From Prauserella_A sp040635515 (GTDB lineage Bacteria; Actinomycetota; Actinomycetes; Mycobacteriales; Pseudonocardiaceae): a stretch of DNA of 64,000 nucleotides. The first letter of the stretch is position 1; the number at the start of each line of letters is the position of its first letter. Positions 63,275 to 64,000 of the stretch are shown here, piece after piece. Where the stretch lies: contig JBEYHY010000004.1 of NCBI GenBank assembly GCA_040635515.1, positions 62,001 through 126,000 on the forward strand, read 5' to 3'. The position numbers and the translations under genes are program-made. The notes beneath the pieces were generated by a model. That model worked only from the letters and a program-made list of their open reading frames with translations. It was not told the DNA's origin and ran no database searches.

Positions 63275-63916
63275 GTGTCGCGACGCATTGTGGGCGTCAC
63301 GCTGGACAACCTGGAGCAGCTTCCGGTGCAGTGCCGGCGCTGCGTCTACTGGGAGTTGGCTCCGCACTTGCGTGAGCAAGCGGCCGAGTTCGGCGAGACC
63401 GAGGTCGAAAAGGAAGCCTGGGTGTCCGGCGTCCTGCTGGAATGGGGTTCGTGCGGCCGCATCATCCACAGTGGCAATCTGCCGGTCGGTTTCGTGCTGT
63501 ACGCGCCGCCGAGTGCCGTTCCGAGGGCGGATGCGTTTCCGACTTCCCCGCCGAGTGCCGACGCGGTGCTACTGACGTCCTTCCACGTTGCCCCTGAGTT
63601 CCGCGGTGGCGGCCTTGGGAGGCTTCTGGTGCAGGCGGTTGCCAAGGACCTCACCCGACGCGGCGTACGGGCCATTGAGGCTTTCGGCGACGCGCGGCCG
63701 GACGAGGCGAGCGGCGACGAGCACACGTGTGTGGTGCCCTCGGCGTTCCTGCAGAGCGTCGGGTTCAAGACGGTGCGTGCTCACCCTCGCTGGCCGAGGT
63801 TGCGTCTTGAGCTGCGCTCGGCGATCTCCTGGAAGGAAGACGTCGAAGCCGCGCTGGAGAAGCTGCTCGGCCAGGTCACCATCACGACGGCGACGCCGGA
63901 GAGCGCTCGCGCCTGA
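63275..63916 (+). CDS. GNAT-family N-acetyltransferase
   Basis: A 213-residue acetyltransferase. The CoA-binding motif A is LTSFHVAPEFRGGGLGRLLVQAVAKDL near 98-124. Its N-terminal region has CRRCVYWELAPHLREQ with three cysteines, as in a conserved actinobacterial group beside parB. GGAGG six bases before GTG 63275. Substrate unknown. Confidence 0.88.
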   Translation: MSRRIVGVTLDNLEQLPVQCRRCVYWELAPHLREQAAEFGETEVEKEAWVSGVLLEWGSCGRIIHSGNLPVGFVLYAPPSAVPRADAFPTSPPSADAVLLTSFHVAPEFRGGGLGRLLVQAVAKDLTRRGVRAIEAFGDARPDEASGDEHTCVVPSAFLQSVGFKTVRAHPRWPRLRLELRSAISWKEDVEAALEKLLGQVTITTATPESARA

Positions 63917-63922
63917 GGGAAG

Positions 63923-63962
63923 TTATCCACAGATCTGTGCACAACTGCCCCGGTTATCCACA
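63923..63962 (+). promoter_or_regulatory. Two perfect DnaA boxes at the window's right end
   Basis: TTATCCACA occurs at 63923-63931 and 63954-63962, 22 bases apart, just past the GNAT gene. The second box spans the loop of the terminator at 63943-63974. Confidence 0.85.
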
Positions 63963-63974
63963 ACCGGGGCAGTT
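63943..63974. terminator. Terminator with a DnaA box as loop
   Basis: Arms AACTGCCCCGGTT (63943-63955) and AACCGGGGCAGTT (63962-63974) pair over 13 bases, six-base loop ATCCAC, with a T-rich end (TTTTCTT, 63973-63979). It ends the GNAT transcript. Confidence 0.92.
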
Positions 63975-64000
63975 TTCTTGGGGATTTCCTGTGGGGAACG

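Overview
This window is a high-GC actinobacterial chromosome segment that contains the replication origin. The gene content and order (dnaA, dnaN, gnd, recF, DUF721/dciA, gyrB, gyrA on one arm; rpmH, rnpA, yidD, yidC, jag, rsmG, parA, parB on the other), the fhaA-fhaB-pstP-rodA-pbpA-pknA-pknB cluster, CrgA, a class E sortase and the LAxTG-type sorting signal point to Actinomycetia. Protein style and synteny best fit the family Pseudonocardiaceae (Amycolatopsis, Saccharomonospora or Prauserella-like); the genus is inference, not proof.

Layout. 1-9877: accessory or peripheral metabolism: the tail of a CitE-like lyase, an MFS exporter, a luciferase-like flavin oxidoreductase, a complete dipeptide-type ABC importer operon (substrate-binding protein, two permeases, two ATPases, minus strand), a thioester-domain LAETG surface protein and a trans-sulfuration-type PLP enzyme. 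10173-25689: tRNA-Leu, then the conserved cell-wall growth and phospho-signalling operon (fhaA to pknB), trpG/pabA, a class E sortase with a coupled micro-protein, crgA, a PH-domain protein, rhomboid protease and ppiA. 25870-36327: a more variable zone with a DUF2020-like lipoprotein, a PNPOx-like enzyme, an ABC exporter with its own XRE regulator, HdeD, a solo adenine DNA methyltransferase, TetR, a two-component system, small membrane proteins and an SDR-like protein that lacks its nucleotide-binding glycine loop. 36504-42571: tRNA-Ala and DLW-39, then an insertion zone ending at tRNA-Ile; its right part (about 40.3-42.4 kb) is visibly poorer in G+C and carries an McrB-N-like/PD-(D/E)XK nuclease fusion. 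42620-63974: DUF3566, gyrA, gyrB, dciA, recF, gnd, dnaN, oriC, dnaA, rpmH, rnpA, yidD, yidC, jag, three parS sites, rsmG, parA, parB, ddl, an aminotransferase and a GNAT protein.

Replication logic. The dnaN-to-gyrA genes run leftward and the rpmH-to-parB genes rightward from oriC, so essential genes are co-directional with the forks. The dnaA-dnaN spacer shows an AT-rich stretch, a run of three DnaA-trio-like triplets and a cluster of DnaA boxes. Additional DnaA-box groups lie in the dnaA promoter region, inside dciA, at the start of the PH-domain gene and next to the terminator at the right end of the window. Three parS-like palindromes flank rsmG beside parAB, and a fourth lies upstream of DLW-39.

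Most distinctive points: the McrB-N/nuclease fusion on a low-GC segment between two tRNAs, the solo methyltransferase with an NLPF motif, dispersed DnaA-box clusters including one that forms the loop of a terminator, a DnaA-trio-like unwinding element, and the pairing of a TQXA/LAETG surface protein with a class E sortase.
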